Below are positions 42,908 through 55,279 of a stretch of 64,000 nt of DNA, piece by piece. How positions within the stretch are numbered: position 1 is the first letter of the stretch; each line of letters opens with the position of its first letter. The notes below the pieces were generated by a model. The model was given only the letters and a program-made list of their open reading frames with translations, was not told the origin of the DNA and ran no database searches. The position numbers and the translations under genes were made by a program. Source of the DNA: Garcia nutans (Eukaryota; Streptophyta; Magnoliopsida; Malpighiales; Euphorbiaceae); NCBI GenBank assembly GCA_947685225.1, contig CANTUV010000031.1, forward strand, positions 70,537,001-70,601,000, in the 5' to 3' direction.

Positions 42908-44782
42908 ATGGCAACTTCTTCTTCATCAAACTCTATCTCTCAAGGAAATCTTAATACTATTCTTAGACCCTACGTTGATGGAACTGATTATTCCTACTGG
43001 AAACACAAAATATATTTATTTCTAGACAGTGAAGGGATTGAACTATGGGATTTTGTGGAAAGTGAGTGGAAACCTCCCACTTATGAAGTTAATGGTATTC
43101 AAGTTCCTCTTCCCAAAGCACAATGGTCAACTATCAATGTCAAAGATCGATTCAAGAACAATAGAGCTGCTTCCATCTTAATGAATTCCATCTCAAGAGA
43201 AGAAGGTGGAAGAGTTCAACATTTAACTTATGCACATTGCATTTGGAAGATACTTGAAAACTACCATGAAGGTACGACTCAAGTAAGATTCACCAAGAAA
43301 CAAATGCATGTTCATGAGTATGAGCTATTCAAGATGAAATCAAATGAAAACATCACCGACATGACAAATCATTTGCTTGCTATTGTCAATGAACTAAAGA
43401 AGTATGGCAAGGTATATGATCAAGGTGATGTAAACAGTAAAATCTTGAGAGCCCTAAGAGCTAGAAAGAACTTTGAATCAAAAGTATCATCCATCGAAGA
43501 AGCTCATGATCTTAGCACATTGAGAACCGACGAGCTTGTGGGAAAACTACTCACATTTGAGCTACACATTGAAAAAGAAGAAGATCAAGGTGAAAAAGAA
43601 AAGAGAAAACAAATTGCTCTCAAAGCAATTAAAGAAGTTGAGAGCTCAAGCAACGAAGGTACTGATGATGAAGATGAAATGGCAATGTTCTAAAAAAGAA
43701 TCAATGAATGGAAAAGGAAGAAAAGATTACAAGCAAATAAAAGTACATTTCCTAAATCCTCCTTCAAAGATAAAGAAAAGAAAAATGAGGTAAAGTGCTA
43801 TTAATTTGGAAAAACTGTTCACATCAAATCAGATTGCTTCAAAGTAAAGAATAAAAGGAAATGGGACAAAGAAAAGAAAAAGACTCTCAAAGCCACATGG
43901 GATGACTCCTCTTCAAGTGAAGAAGAAGAAGAAGAAGGAATTGCAAACCTATGTCTCATGGCTATTAAAGATGAATCCAATGAGGTAAGTACTCAATCCT
44001 TTGATCTAGTAACACATGATGATATTAATGATCTAGATGATAGTGATTTGATCGAGCACATGAACTTTAAAATAGAAAAATATTTTTCTAAAATGATGCT
44101 CTATAAAGAAAAAAGCTCTAAGTTAGAAAAGGATTTTATATGTTTAAAAAACTCTACCTTAGAATTGAAAACCTCAAATGAACACTTGATGAATTCAATT
44201 GAAGAGTTAAATAAAAACTCACATGACTTAGAAAAAATTATTAAAGAGAATGAAATTTTGAAGCATGAACTAAAAGAACTAAAAGAATTAATTTCAAGAT
44301 TTCATAAAGGAAAGGAAGCCTTAGATACATTAATTGGTAACCAAAGATCACCCTACTTAAAATATGGATTAGGATTCAATGGATCGACCAACATTAAACC
44401 AAGCAAACCAACATTTGTAAAAGAATCTACAACTAAAATTTCTAATGTTGATATTGTAAAGAACAAAGATGCTCGCACCAAGTCTAAAAGTACCAAAAGA
44501 ACTTCTTATGGTTCACTACGAAATAAAGCTAAAAGTAATCATGCATTTATGTACACTAAACTTGCACAAAAGCAATCACATATTTGTAGTTGTATGCATA
44601 ATACTTGGAATACAAAAAGAAAAATGCAGAAATATAAAATACCATGGAAATGCACATATTGCATGAAATTCAGACATAAAAGTTTTTTCTGTCATATAAG
44701 AAAGGCTCATCTCAAGTTAGAAGACACCTTTATTACTAACCATCAAGGACCCAACTTCATTTGGGTACCTAAGAGAAGATGA
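42908..44782 (+). pseudogene. C gag, Sirevirus type
   Basis: ATG at 42908; residues 1-262 are open and carry a copia gag (UBN2-like) domain with YWKHKIYLFL, VKDRFKNNRAASIL, FTKKQMHVHEYELFKMK and DELVGKLLTFEL. TAA at 43691 and a second TAA at 43801 fall in the same frame. The latter sits inside the zinc knuckle (CY then stop, F replacing a Cys). The frame then reopens (43958-44782) with a coiled-coil-like Lys/Glu/Leu-rich stretch and KGKEALDTLIGNQRSP. D carries an intact knuckle, CYECGKYGHIKSDC, in the homologous place. Confidence 0.85.
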
Positions 44783-44838
44783 CCACAATTGCCTTGTAGG
44801 TATGCCTAAAATCTATTATCAACGAAAGCACATGGCTT

Positions 44839-45213
44839 GTGGATAGTGGGTGCTCAAGGCATATGACCGGGAATGCAAAGCTCTTTACAAGTATTACCTA
44901 CAAACATGGAGGTAATGTAACTTTTGGAAATAATGCTAAAGGTAAAATTATTGGTGTTGGCTCCATTGGTTCAATTGGTAAAGATTTAATAGAAGATGTA
45001 TGGCTTGTTGATGGGTTAAAGCATAATTTGCTAAGTGTTAGTCAACTATGTGATAAAGCATACTTTGTTAATTTTGATTCCAAAGAATGCAAGATCACAA
45101 ATTCAAATGGTGTTATCATATTTAAGGGTACTAGGACAAACAACACTTATAATATTAACATATATTCAAATCATGCATTTAAATGTCTAATGTCTACTAA
45201 TAATGATGCATGA
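44839..45213 (+). pseudogene. C protease active site and pre-integrase region
   Basis: The frame contains DSGCSRHMTG, the copia aspartic-protease signature, followed by NLLSVSQLCDK and the pre-integrase linker. It is in a different frame from gag, so a frameshift lies near 44780-44830. A TGA stands at 45211-45213, where the LWHRRLGH integrase zinc region continues in the same frame. Confidence 0.85.
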
Positions 45214-46697
45214 TTATGGCATAGAAGACTAGGACATGCTGGTATGGATCAATTAAAATATATTTGTAATGAAAACCTAGTTGATGGTCTCCCTAAGATA
45301 AAATATGATAAAGATAGAATTTATGAACCTTGTTAACATGGTAAGCAACATAAGAGTTCATTTAAATCAAAGAATGTTATAAGTACCTCTAGACCTTTAG
45401 AGCTCATTCATTTGGATTTGTTTGGACCAAATAGAGTTACAAGCTTAAAAGGCAAATTATATGCATTTGTTCTTGTTGATGATTACTCTAGATTCACATG
45501 GGTTAATTTCTTAGCTCAAAAGAATGAAGCTTTTAAACGTTTGCAAAAAGAGTTCAAAATGAAAAAGGATATGTAATCACATCTATTAGAAGTGATCATG
45601 GCAAAGAATTTGAGAATGAAAATTTTGAAAGTTTTTGTAATGAACTTGGCATTTCACATAATTTCTCTGCTCCTAGAACTCCACAACAAAATAGTGTAGT
45701 TGAAAGGAAAAATAGAACCTTAATTGAAATGGCTAGAACAATGCTCAATGAATATGAACTACCATCTTATTTTTGGGCAGAAGCCGTTAATACAGCTTGT
45801 TACATTGCAAATCGTGTTTACAAAAGGTATTTAACTAATAAAACTTCTTATGAGCTATGGAATGGAAGAATTCCCAGAATTGGATACTTTAGAGTATTTG
45901 GATGCAAATGCTTTATATTGAACACCAAAGAAAATCTTGAAATTTTTTTATCTAAATCAGATGAAGGCATATTCCTAGGATACTCATCATATAGCAAAGC
46001 ATATAAAGCATTTAACATGAAAACTCTAGTTGTTGAAGAAACAATGCATGTTGTATTTGATGAATCATCTAAACTTGATCAAAAGAAAGGTAGTACTTTC
46101 AATGACCCTGCAGGTACTCTTGAACCTCATGAAACTATTGATGCTCCAAAGATCAATCAATATGAACTTGAAGAAAAGACTCAAGATCTACCTAAGGATT
46201 GGCAATACAAGAAAGATCATCCTAAGGAACTCATCATTGGTGAAACATCTAAGGGAGTAATTACTAGATCTAAAATTAATCATATATATGTTAATTTTGC
46301 TTTTGTTTCTCAAATTGAGCCAAAGACCATTGAGGAGACTCTAAAAGATGAAAGTTGGATGATTGCAATGCAAGATAAACTTAATCAATTTGAAAGAAAT
46401 AATGTTTGGCAACTCACTCCTAGACCTACAGATCACTCTATCATAGGATGCAAATGGGTCTATAGAAATAAGCTTGATGAAAATGGTCACATTGTTAGGA
46501 ACAAAGCAAGGTTGGTAGCCAAAGGCTATAATCAAGAAGAAGGTATTGACTATGATGAAATATTTGCCCCTGTAGCCAGATTAGAAGCTATTAGAATATT
46601 ACTTGCTTTTGCATGTCACATGAACTTTAAACTCTTTCAAATGGATGTTAAAAGTGCATTTCTAAATGGACTTATAAGCGAAGAAGTTTATGTATAA
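45214..46697 (+). pseudogene. C integrase and start of RT
   Basis: LWHRRLGHAGM and a broken zinc region (TAA near 45333) open the integrase. HLDLFGPN, SDHGKEFE and NSVVERKNRTL give its D-D-E residues. A frameshift and a stop lie near 45545-45575. From 45729 the frame is open through the integrase C-terminus (DEGIFLGYSS) into RT (GCKWVYRNKLDENG, KARLVAKGYNQ, DVKSAFLNG), ending at a TAA at 46695-46697. Confidence 0.9.
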
Positions 46698-47856
46698 CAA
46701 CCTCCTGGTTTTGAAAACTACAAATTTTCTGATCATGTTTTCAAACTTACCAAAGCTTTATATGGATTGAAACAAGCACCAAGAGCTTGGTATGATAAAC
46801 TAAGTGCATATTTACTTGAAAATGGTTTCTCAAAAGGAAAAATAGATACAACTCTCTTTGTTAAAAAGGACAAACATAACATTTTAATTGTACAAATTTA
46901 TGTGGATGACATAATATTTGGAGCTACTAATGAAACCTTGTGCAAAGACTTTGCTTGTTGTATGACTACGGAATTTGAAATGAGCATGATGAGTGAACTC
47001 AAGTTCTTCCTTGGGCTGCAAATCAAGCAATGTGAAGATGGGATCTTCATCAACCAATCCAAATATACAAAAGAACTCATCAATAAATTTGGAATGGATG
47101 GCTGCAAAACTAGCAAGACTCATATAAGCACATTCTTGAAATTGGGTAAAGATGAAAATGGTAAAGCAGTAGATGAAAAGAAATATCAAGGTATTATCGG
47201 ATCACTACTTTACTTAACCGCTTCTAGACCTGATATAATGTATGGTGTATGTCTTTGTGCTAGATTTCAAACTTGTCCTAAAGAATCACACTTGAATGCT
47301 ACTAAGAGAATTTTGAAATATTTAAGTGGTACAATGCATTTAGGACTTTAGTATCCTAAAAACACATCATTTCATATCTTAGGTTTTTCAGATGCAGATT
47401 ATGCTGGTAGTATCTTAGATAGAAAGAGCACAATAGGAGCATGTCACTTTCTTGGTAATTGTCTAGTTTCTTGGCATAGTAATAAACAAGCATCGGTTGC
47501 TTTACCCACAATGGAAGCCGAATATGTTGCAGCATGTTTTTGTTGCACACAAGTATTATGGATGAAATAACAATTGCTTGACTATGGCAAAGTATTTAAC
47601 AACATCTCCATTAAATGTGACAACACTAGTGCTATCAATTTGTCTAAAAATCCTATCCAACACTCTAGATCCAGACATATAGATATTAGACATCATTTTT
47701 TGAGAGAAAATGTACAAAATCAGAATATAGTCCTAGAGTTTATAGATACACATAATCAACTTGCTGATATCTTTTACAAAACCTTTGAATGAAGATAGGC
47801 TCAACTTTATTAAACTTAATTTAGGTATGATTGATGGAATTACCCTGAATGAATAA
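46698..47856 (+). pseudogene. C RT C-terminal half and RNase H
   Basis: LYGLKQAPRAWYDKL and the catalytic YVDD (in QIYVDDIIFGATN, near 46900) are kept. GSLLYLTASRPDI leads to RNase H with SDADYAG, MEAEYVA, CDNTSAINLSKNP and LADIF. Stops at 47349 (TAG) and 47567 (TAA) and a late frameshift near 47780 break it. The proper end of pol is a TAA at 47854-47856. Confidence 0.9.
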
Positions 47857-48404
47857 AAATTTGGATATCAATTTCTTAAAATTTTTGTTTAAAATTATAA
47901 AAATCCTTCATCTTTTTTTACTCTTTCATTTCTGAGTCACTCACGTTCTCTCCAATGCCTTTAGTGATCGCTTTCTTACCAGCCAGATTCATCTAAATTA
48001 ATACCTCTGTGCGCGGTCGAGAAACCTTGTGCGCGGTCGCAATAATTTGAACAGTTTCGACCATTGCAGACTTTCTCTGCACCCGCAAGTGCACTAATTT
48101 TGTTAATGGTCGCTATAGTACATTTCGCGATCGCACCTATACAAATAGGCAACCGCACTCTGTACACTCTGCTCGAAATTTTGTAACCGTTGGCTGTATG
48201 ACAGGTCACGTTTCTTAACTCTCAATAGTCATAAACGGCTATTTTCTTAATTTCTTCTATTTAAGACCATTATACATCAGTTTCTTGGATATTTTACTTC
48301 TTATAACATACAAACTTCCCTCCAAATCTCTAAAATCCTCTCAAGATCATCTCCTTCTCAAAACACTCTCTGTTTTCCTATTTTCCTCCTATTCTGCAAC
48401 TCTA
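47857..48404 (+). promoter_or_regulatory. C pol to env-like spacer with probable internal promoter
   Basis: A 548-bp spacer. It has GCGGTCG motifs like those in the LTR (48010-48135), an inverted CCAACGGTTA at 48184-48194, an AACGGCTA box (48234-48241), a 15-bp gap and CTATTTAAG (48257-48265). The ATG of the next frame is 140 bp further on. Box pair and gap match the LTR core promoter of the same element. Confidence 0.65.
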
Positions 48405-49802
48405 ATGGCTCCCAAAAAGAAAATAACCTCCAAAGGGAAAGGGAAAGGAAAGAAACCTTCAGGATTCATCATAAGAGAACCAATAGTTGATCCTCCATCT
48501 CCTCCACAGTCTATAAGAGGTGAGAAAATTCATAAACCTCACCACCAAACCCCTGAGGAAGATGTGAGATATGCCATGCTAAAGAGAAAGAAAGTTGAGG
48601 GAACCAAATCTCCTTTTGGTGGGATGCTCTCTGCCCTCAACATTAAAGATGAGATTGAAAGTTTACTTGATGTTCTTGGCTAGAGGAAATTCGTATTTCC
48701 TGAAGAGGTAGGCTATTCTAGTTTAAGTAAGGAATTTCTCATGTCTTTTCAATTTGAAAAGAGTGCAAATTCTGCACTGGGGTGGTATGGGGTTAGATTT
48801 AAGTTATTTGACCAATACCAAGCCTTAACATTAGAAGACTTTGGCAAAATCTGGGACTTTCCTGTTGATGGAATAACCTCCTATAATGATTTAACTTTCT
48901 CCAACCAAACACTCCCTACCTTTTGGCAAGAAATTTATATGGAAACCTCATTTGAAAAAGAGTCGAAAGCTAGACACATCAAATCCCTCACCCATTGGAT
49001 GCTTCATAGGATCATCACCTACACCATTCATCAAAGGGCTGATGGGAATGAAAAGGTAACAAAAAGAGACCTCATATTCTTATATGCTTTCACCCACAAC
49101 ATCCAAATGAACACAACCAAGTTCTTGATTGACACTCTATATCATCATGCTGTTACAAGAACTGGAACTTTCTTCTTGTCCTCATAAATAACTCAAATAG
49201 CTAGGCACATGAACTTACTAAATGATCTCAACTTAGCTACCTTGAGAAGCCCTTTCAATCTTACCTCTAGTACCATCACCATTGACTATCTAGAACATGC
49301 TGGCTGTGTAAGGAAGATTGAGGGTACATATGTGTATTACTTTGGCAAACGAGGTATTGTGGATAGACAAAAGAAAAGACCAAGATACACAATTGAGGAA
49401 GAAGGAGACTCTTTGGAAGTTGCTGTTGAACTACCTCCAAAAACTACTTCATCTAAACCTACCCAGGAAACTACTTCATCTCCTACAAAACTCATTCTCA
49501 AAGCTATCAACTCTCTCTCCAGGAAACTCTCTCGACTCAAGAAAAGTGTCTCTAAAAGATTCCATCACTTGAACAAGAGAATTGACCTTACATCTCACAT
49601 GCATCATGATCTCAATGACATGCAAGGCAAACTGGACTTGCCTCAATGCAATCTTAAGGATTGGGATATAAGTGATCATACACAAAGTCTCCCTGAAGAA
49701 GAAGAGTCTATCAGCACTAGCTCTACCTCTAATGTTCCTCTTGATAAGGGAAAAGCTCCTTTAGAAGAAGAAGAGATAGATGAGGATGAAGGTTCTGATT
49801 AG
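48405..49802 (+). pseudogene. C envelope-like (ORF4) protein of Sirevirus
   Basis: A frame of about 465 codons, starting MAPKKKITSKGKGKGKK (very basic, possible nuclear localisation), with two in-frame stops: TAG 48681-48683 and TAA 49185-49187. The middle has LGWYGVRFKLFDQYQ, ALTLEDFGKIWDFPVDGI, LTHWMLHRIITYTIHQ and FLYAFTHNIQMN. The end is a Ser/Thr-rich segment with a possible coiled coil (LKAINSLSRKLSRLKKS) and an acidic tail. No clear signal peptide, and no transmembrane segment strong enough to call, so the envelope label follows position in Sireviruses rather than structure. Its pattern also recalls ATHILA ORF1/plant transposon domains. D carries a homologue. Confidence 0.75.
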
Positions 49803-50263
49803 TTTATTTATTTTGTTTTTTGGTTATGTTTTGTTGTTTTGTTTTATCTTGTTTTCTTTTTCCTATCTTACATTATCCTTGTACTGCCCTCTATCAGTAA
49901 ACATTTTGTTTGTTATACACCAAGTTGTTCATTATCTTTACATATTTTATTTTATGCATTTTGCCTATGACAATGGGGGAGAAAGATAGCCAAATAATGA
50001 TATGAATGATTGTTTACTAATGCAAGATAGCCAGATGATATAAATGTTATTAAAATAGGAATGATTGTTTACCAAAGCACCAAGTTATACTCCAACATAA
50101 AACATGAGTCATGCATATGTTTAGGGGGAGCATTATAACAAATTTATTAACATTCAACACATGAGCAATTTGAATAAGGAAAGATTGTGAGCCAATCTAA
50201 GTTATATCCTTGTTAATTTATATCTTCATTCCATTTGATTGTCAAAGTCAAAATGGGGGAGAT
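49803..50263 (+). other. C 3' untranslated region and polypurine tract
   Basis: AT-rich, non-coding, ending in AAAATGGGGGAGAT (50250-50263), the polypurine tract before TGTTAGCC. Confidence 0.8.
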
Positions 50264-50731
50264 TGTTAGCCAAATGATCTCAATTTTGACCGTTGACAGC
50301 TCAAATTGAATGACTTATTTAACATGTGTTTGAAGAAGCTTGTTGCAGGATTAGGTTGTTTCAAATAAAGTTGAAAAGAGCATGTTTAGCTGTCGCACAA
50401 GACATGGAGATGACTGCCCCATTCGATTGAAGGATGAAACCATATCACAGTAGGTTTTGCGATCAGAAACCCGACCTAAGTCGCGACCGCACTAACACAA
50501 GAGCGACCATCCTACATTCATGGACGACAGCAACACAAGAAACCCAAATCATCCAAATTACAGTAAGGTTTGCGGTGATAAGAATGGTGAAGGATACGGT
50601 CTTGCTTATCACTTTAGCGACCGCCCTTTTATATCCGCATTTCTTGTTTGTTGAGTTTTTAATTTTCCATCATTTCTAGAGGAAACCAATTCACCCCCCC
50701 CCCCCCTCTTGGTTGCCATCTTGGGACAGCA
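50264..50731 (+). repeat. C 3' LTR with internal deletion
   Basis: 468 bp against 1,427 bp in the 5' copy. A jump from TATATCCGC to ATTTCTTGTTTG (about 50638) removes some 950 bp including the core promoter. CCGC occurs at both break sites. Confidence 0.9.
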
Positions 50732-51258
50732 CCTTCTTCTTCCTCCTCCTCTTCTTGTTCTCTTTCTTCCACAGCATTAAAAATTCCTTAGACACCAATG
50801 GGAGAGACTTGCATCATAACCATCCTGAGCCTGCCACCATGTGACCCATGACATGGATATATTGTTCAATGTATATTTCAGAATGTCTGTAGGCACTTTT
50901 TTCTTGCTAGGACCAAAAAACTAGTTGTGCACCCGCTCACCGAGGAATTGGTAACTAGAAATTGGCTCGACAACAATCCAATGGGAATTTGGCAAAGCAT
51001 CCATGGCTGCAAGCCAAGTGGCCTGCTCGCTAGTCCTACACCAAGCAAAGTTCACCTACAAAATTATAAAAGGAGGGTAAGTTGACTTTTTATAAATTTT
51101 AATAATAAGGTTGATTTTCTATTTCTTACCTTCTCTCAAGTCAAGCGACTCAAGTGATAATGATGAGAGTGCACATGGTGAGCATTAGGACTTTCGTTGA
51201 GACCTGACAGCCAAAACTTTAGCCTCGGGTACCCAACCCATCATCCAGTAATACTAAG
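50732..51258 (-). pseudogene. A4 antisense gene 1 (PMD-like), middle exons
   Basis: The minus strand resumes the acidic tail (EEREQEEEEEE), then reads TDILKYTLNNISM, WWQAQDGYDAS and QFLGERVHN, aligning with ENAWWLAWHGYD and FLGERVYEWFLGP of A1. An intron border follows near 51060-51130. A5 interrupts it at 51259. This copy shows that the A1 exon is frameshifted. Confidence 0.6.
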
Positions 51259-52901
51259 TGTAGACCCTTAATTTTTGACCCAGTCTAATCCGATATTTTT
51301 AAACAGGCCAAAATAATTTTTATGATATTTTAATTAAATAATATTTATTTTTAATAAAAAATAAAAAAAAGTAAATGAAAAGGATAAAAAATAATAAATA
51401 AATAAAAATCGGCAATGGAAGAATCAGCGATGAAAAATTTTTGTCGCGGGCGACAAATTGGCCACAAGCCAATTCGCCGCAGATTTTTCTTCACCAACGC
51501 ACTTTCGCACGCCCGGTCCGAGCATGATTTTGCCAAAACCCTATTCTACTTGGTTTTTAATTTTATTTCCTAAAAGAGTTTTTATTTCTTTAGCCAATTA
51601 GTATTAGGATTTTATTTTTTCCTAAAAATACCACATTAAAACACACAGAAAGGGACTTTGGGACTTTTGATCTTAAAAGAGGATCTGGACCTTTGGAGCT
51701 CAAAATTGTTTTTGGTAGTCTATTCATAATCTCAAGCTTAAAGAATCAAGAGGTAGCAAACAATATATAACCCATCAAAGACAGCCCACACTGTCTTTGT
51801 TATTGTTCAATCAGGATTCAAGATTGTGGTGGAACCAACAACGGAGGCTTGAATCTCTATTTCTTTGTTTATGTTCACAGTAGCTTTATCATACAATTTG
51901 ATCAATTATTTAAACATACATGTTTTTGTTATTTGATCAATTATTCTGTTTACCCTCTAAACTTTATTTAAAACCCTAAAAAGTATTTTTTTTTCAAAAC
52001 TGTAAAACCTTAATACCCGTAAAACTAACTTTTGAAATTTAAAACCCTAATTACACTTTTCTAAAACCACAAAACAATAATCTATTTTCTTAAAACCCTA
52101 ACCAAATCTATTTTTCTAAGATTTACAGTAGCTTGTTTCTTCCAATTTTGAAACCCTATTTTCTAAATCTCAAATCCTAAAATCTTAATTTTCAACACCA
52201 AACCCTATAACCCTAAAAGCTAGTTTTTAAAATCTTCCGGGGCGCGGCCCCCGACCCAGCAAGGGGCGCTGCCCCCTTTACCCCCGCCCGCTAACCGGCT
52301 AGCAAGACTGCCGTATGGGCTCGTCGAAGGGCTCAATATTTATTTGTGTATTGTAAGTCTTAATGTTTAACTTCCTTTATTATGATTATTCAAAATACAT
52401 TAGCTTTATTCAAAATACAAACCTAAACCCTAATTTATTCAAACCATAAATCTTAATTAATTCTATTTTTCAAATCATCGCAGTAGCTTGTTCCTTTCAA
52501 ATATCTAAAGATTTTATTTTATTTTCATAAGCTTCAATCTTATTTACTTAAACTCTAATTGTTAAACATAAAACCCAAGAAACTCTAATTGATACATGAA
52601 CCCTAAAGTGATATACTTACTATCTTATTTAAATTGGATGAATGTTTATTATATATTTTGATTATTGATTTATTTAATTTTGATATTTGATTTGTTTATC
52701 ATGAATGGATTTTACTTTTATTGATTTGTTTTGATTTCAAAACTTTGTAAGAGGTATGTTTCCATATGTTGGGTACCTCATGTATTAAGCATCATGTAAT
52801 TTAAATTGCTTTTATATTTTGGACTAATGTAAAGGACACGTTTCCACCTTTCAGCGGGTGTCCTATTTAGTTTTAGACATGTACGATGTAAGGAAATGTT
52901 T
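51259..52901 (+). repeat. A5: Tat LTR, left 1.6 kb only
   Basis: Begins TGTAGACCCTTAATTTTTG, with telomere-like motifs (51965-52220), a GC-rich island (52235-52340), hairpins 1 and 2 (52749-52862) and the start of hairpin 3, where E inserted. The right end and any internal region are missing because of a deletion ending at 55891. Confidence 0.85.
52235..52340. other. GC-rich inverted-repeat island in A5 LTR
   Basis: About 100 bp of strongly GC-rich sequence in AT-rich LTR: GGGGCGCGGCCCCCGACCC, then GGGGCGCTGCCCCC. The two halves are self-complementary (GGGGCGC and GCGCCCC types). It is absent from the other Tat LTRs here. The origin was not identified. Confidence 0.6.
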
Positions 52902-55260
52902 TGTAATATCCTCATGTTTGCCTTAGAAGTCTTGGTTATGTTGTTGTTGTAAATTGGATTGAATGTATATGTTATGTGATAAGAAAAGAAATTGGAAAGA
53001 GAATGCTTGTGTATATGTGTTTTGGGAAAGAAAAGAGGGTTTAGAGAGAAGTGTATATGTTGTTTATATGATGATATAATTAACATATACATAAGTCAAA
53101 TAGAGAGTCAATGCAAGAAGATATTTTATTTGAGATTTGTGAAATTACATATTTGGGCATGCAAGTGACAAAAGCTAAGTTAAGTGATGAGGGGTGTTTT
53201 GGTAATTGTCTTGTTAAAATCACTTGGAGGAGATTTAAGGAGAAATTGACTTTGTTTCTTCATCATTTTCTCTTCTTCTTGATGGTAGTGGATGGCTCCT
53301 CCAAAGACAAAAGAAAACTAGAGAGCTAGAGAGGTGTTTGAAGTTCTAAACTCAAATTGAAGGAAGATTGAAGTGATCAAGTGTTGATTCAAGAAGTTTA
53401 TAGCTTTGGTAAGTTTTCTTTTGGATCTTTTGCTTGTTTGAAATGATATGTGGATTTGATAGATGATCTAAGAGTGTGTTGCTTGATTTTGTTATACTCA
53501 AGTGTGTTTGATTAGTTTGATCTTGGATTTTAAGGATGAATTGATGAAAGAAGTAAGTTGATTTTTGAAAGATGGAGAAGGAGGTTGGTTTTAGGGTTTT
53601 GAGGTGATAGGTGTTAAATGTTGTGTTAATGTATTGTTAAAGTGATTAATGTGATGAATATGTAAGATATGTGTTAATAATGTTGATTAGAACCATTTGA
53701 ATGAGATTATTGTTGTGTATAATGTGTTAGAATGCATTTAGAAGAGTGTTGGCTTTGGTTAGGGTTTGTTCATGAGTGACACGGCCAAAACCAAAGAAGA
53801 GACACGGCCAAGACTTAATGTTTTGGAGAGACACGGCCAAGTCCATGGAAATTTGGCCGTGTGTGTGAGATTTTGGAGAGGACACGGCCGTGTCTCATGC
53901 CAATGTCTGCCATTGCCAATTTGTTTTGGGAGACACGGCCACAAGCTTGGCCGTGTCCCTTGGGTGTGTTGGTTACTGTGTTTGGTTTTTGTTCTTCATA
54001 CATGATTGAGTTTGAACTTTCAATTGAAATGCATATGATACTACATGAACTAGGGTTTGTACTATGCAATGTGAATTTTGTAAATGATAATGTGTGAGAT
54101 GGATAATGTATTTTGAAATGCTATATGCATAATATGAATTGAGATGTGAAATGTGATGCAAAGCCATTGTGATTGGCTATGATGATGCAATTGAAAGAAA
54201 TAAGGCATGTTTGCCTAAATGTTAATGAGAATTGAGAATGGAAATGATGACTAAATAATAAATGAATTGTGTGGCTAATGTGTTATTCCATTTTCAGAGT
54301 TTGTTGTTGGTGGCATGCCTAATATGAGTAACAATTTCTTGAAGTTAGGTTGGATTGAATCCTTGAAGCCTAATTGAGATGTTACAACCCTTGAAGCTAG
54401 GTTGGGTTGGTTCTTGAAACCAAGTTGGGTTGAAGCTTAGCATGCTTTGCTTCCCTTGAAGCTTGGTTGAACCTAATCCTTGAAGCCTAGTTGGGTCTAT
54501 GATATTGATAAATGTAACAACAAAACCAAAGCATTAACTCTGAAAATTGAATGGCATATTAGTGTGTTTTGGGCCCATGCTTGTCTATGTTTAATGTAAG
54601 TCATGAATGGTTTAATGAATAACTAATGGGGTATATGAAAATATGTTGAAATGTGATAAGTCTACATATGTTGGATTATGAAATGTAAAGGTATGTTGTC
54701 AGCTTTGCATATATGATGTTACATGTATAATATGGATTGAGAATTGGCATTGCATTGTACTAAAGCATATCAATAGCATGTTTTATCTTACTAAGCCCTT
54801 GGCTTAGCGCGATAGTGTTTAATCGCGCAGGTGATAGAATTGATAGAGTTGAACCCGAGAGCTCTTCGAGACCGAGTGAGAGTAGACGTTGAAGAGTTGA
54901 TTTTGGGAACTTAAAGATCAGAGAAGACTTGCCAATCATGTATAACTCTTTTAATATTTTGTAAAGTATTGTTTATAATGTGAATATATGTATATTTGTA
55001 AATATGGATTTAAATGTTTTCATATATGTAAATCTATTTTACAAATTCCGCTGCGTATTAACTAAATGTATTTATATATCTATTTTGTTTTATATTACAA
55101 ATTGATTACTTATTATCTATAATGTATATTGAGAAAGATGATGATATTATATAAAAATGTTTTTGAATGTTAAGAAAATCCTTAGCATCCCTATGTTCAG
55201 TGCACGTATACTACATTGTGGTGTTTGTAGTGTGTGTGTATTGGATGTGGGGGTGTTACA
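52902..55260 (+). repeat. E 5' LTR
   Basis: 2,359 bp, TGTAATATCC to GGGTGTTACA. It contains a GTAAGT donor (53409), the GACACGGCC palindrome cluster (53770-53965), CTTGAAG repeats (54340-54510) and the double hairpin (54791-54828). The LTR ends at the point that is internal in B (26295). Confidence 0.9.
53770..53965 (+). repeat. GACACGGCC palindromic motif cluster in E LTR
   Basis: About eight copies of GACACGGCC or GGCCGTGTC in 200 bp, including the perfect palindrome GACACGGCCGTGTC. The solo LTR has an equivalent cluster (11694-11950). B lacks it. Confidence 0.85.
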
Positions 55261-55267
55261 ATTGTTT

Positions 55268-55279
55268 TGGTATCAGAGC
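55268..55279 (+). promoter_or_regulatory. E primer binding site
   Basis: TGGTATCAGAGC, 7 bp after the LTR end. Confidence 0.9.

Larger units (their letters stand above)
41428..50731 (+). mobile_element. C: Ty1/copia Sirevirus (SIRE/Maximus type), decayed
   Basis: 9.3-kb element with 5' LTR, initiator-Met primer site, gag, protease-integrase-RT-RNase H, a 548-bp spacer, an envelope-like frame, polypurine tract and a shortened 3' LTR, bounded by CCTTC duplications. The copia order (integrase before RT) and an extra frame after pol define a Sirevirus. About ten stops or frameshifts show it is inactive. It lies in the acidic tail of the A4 PMD-like gene. Confidence 0.9.
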
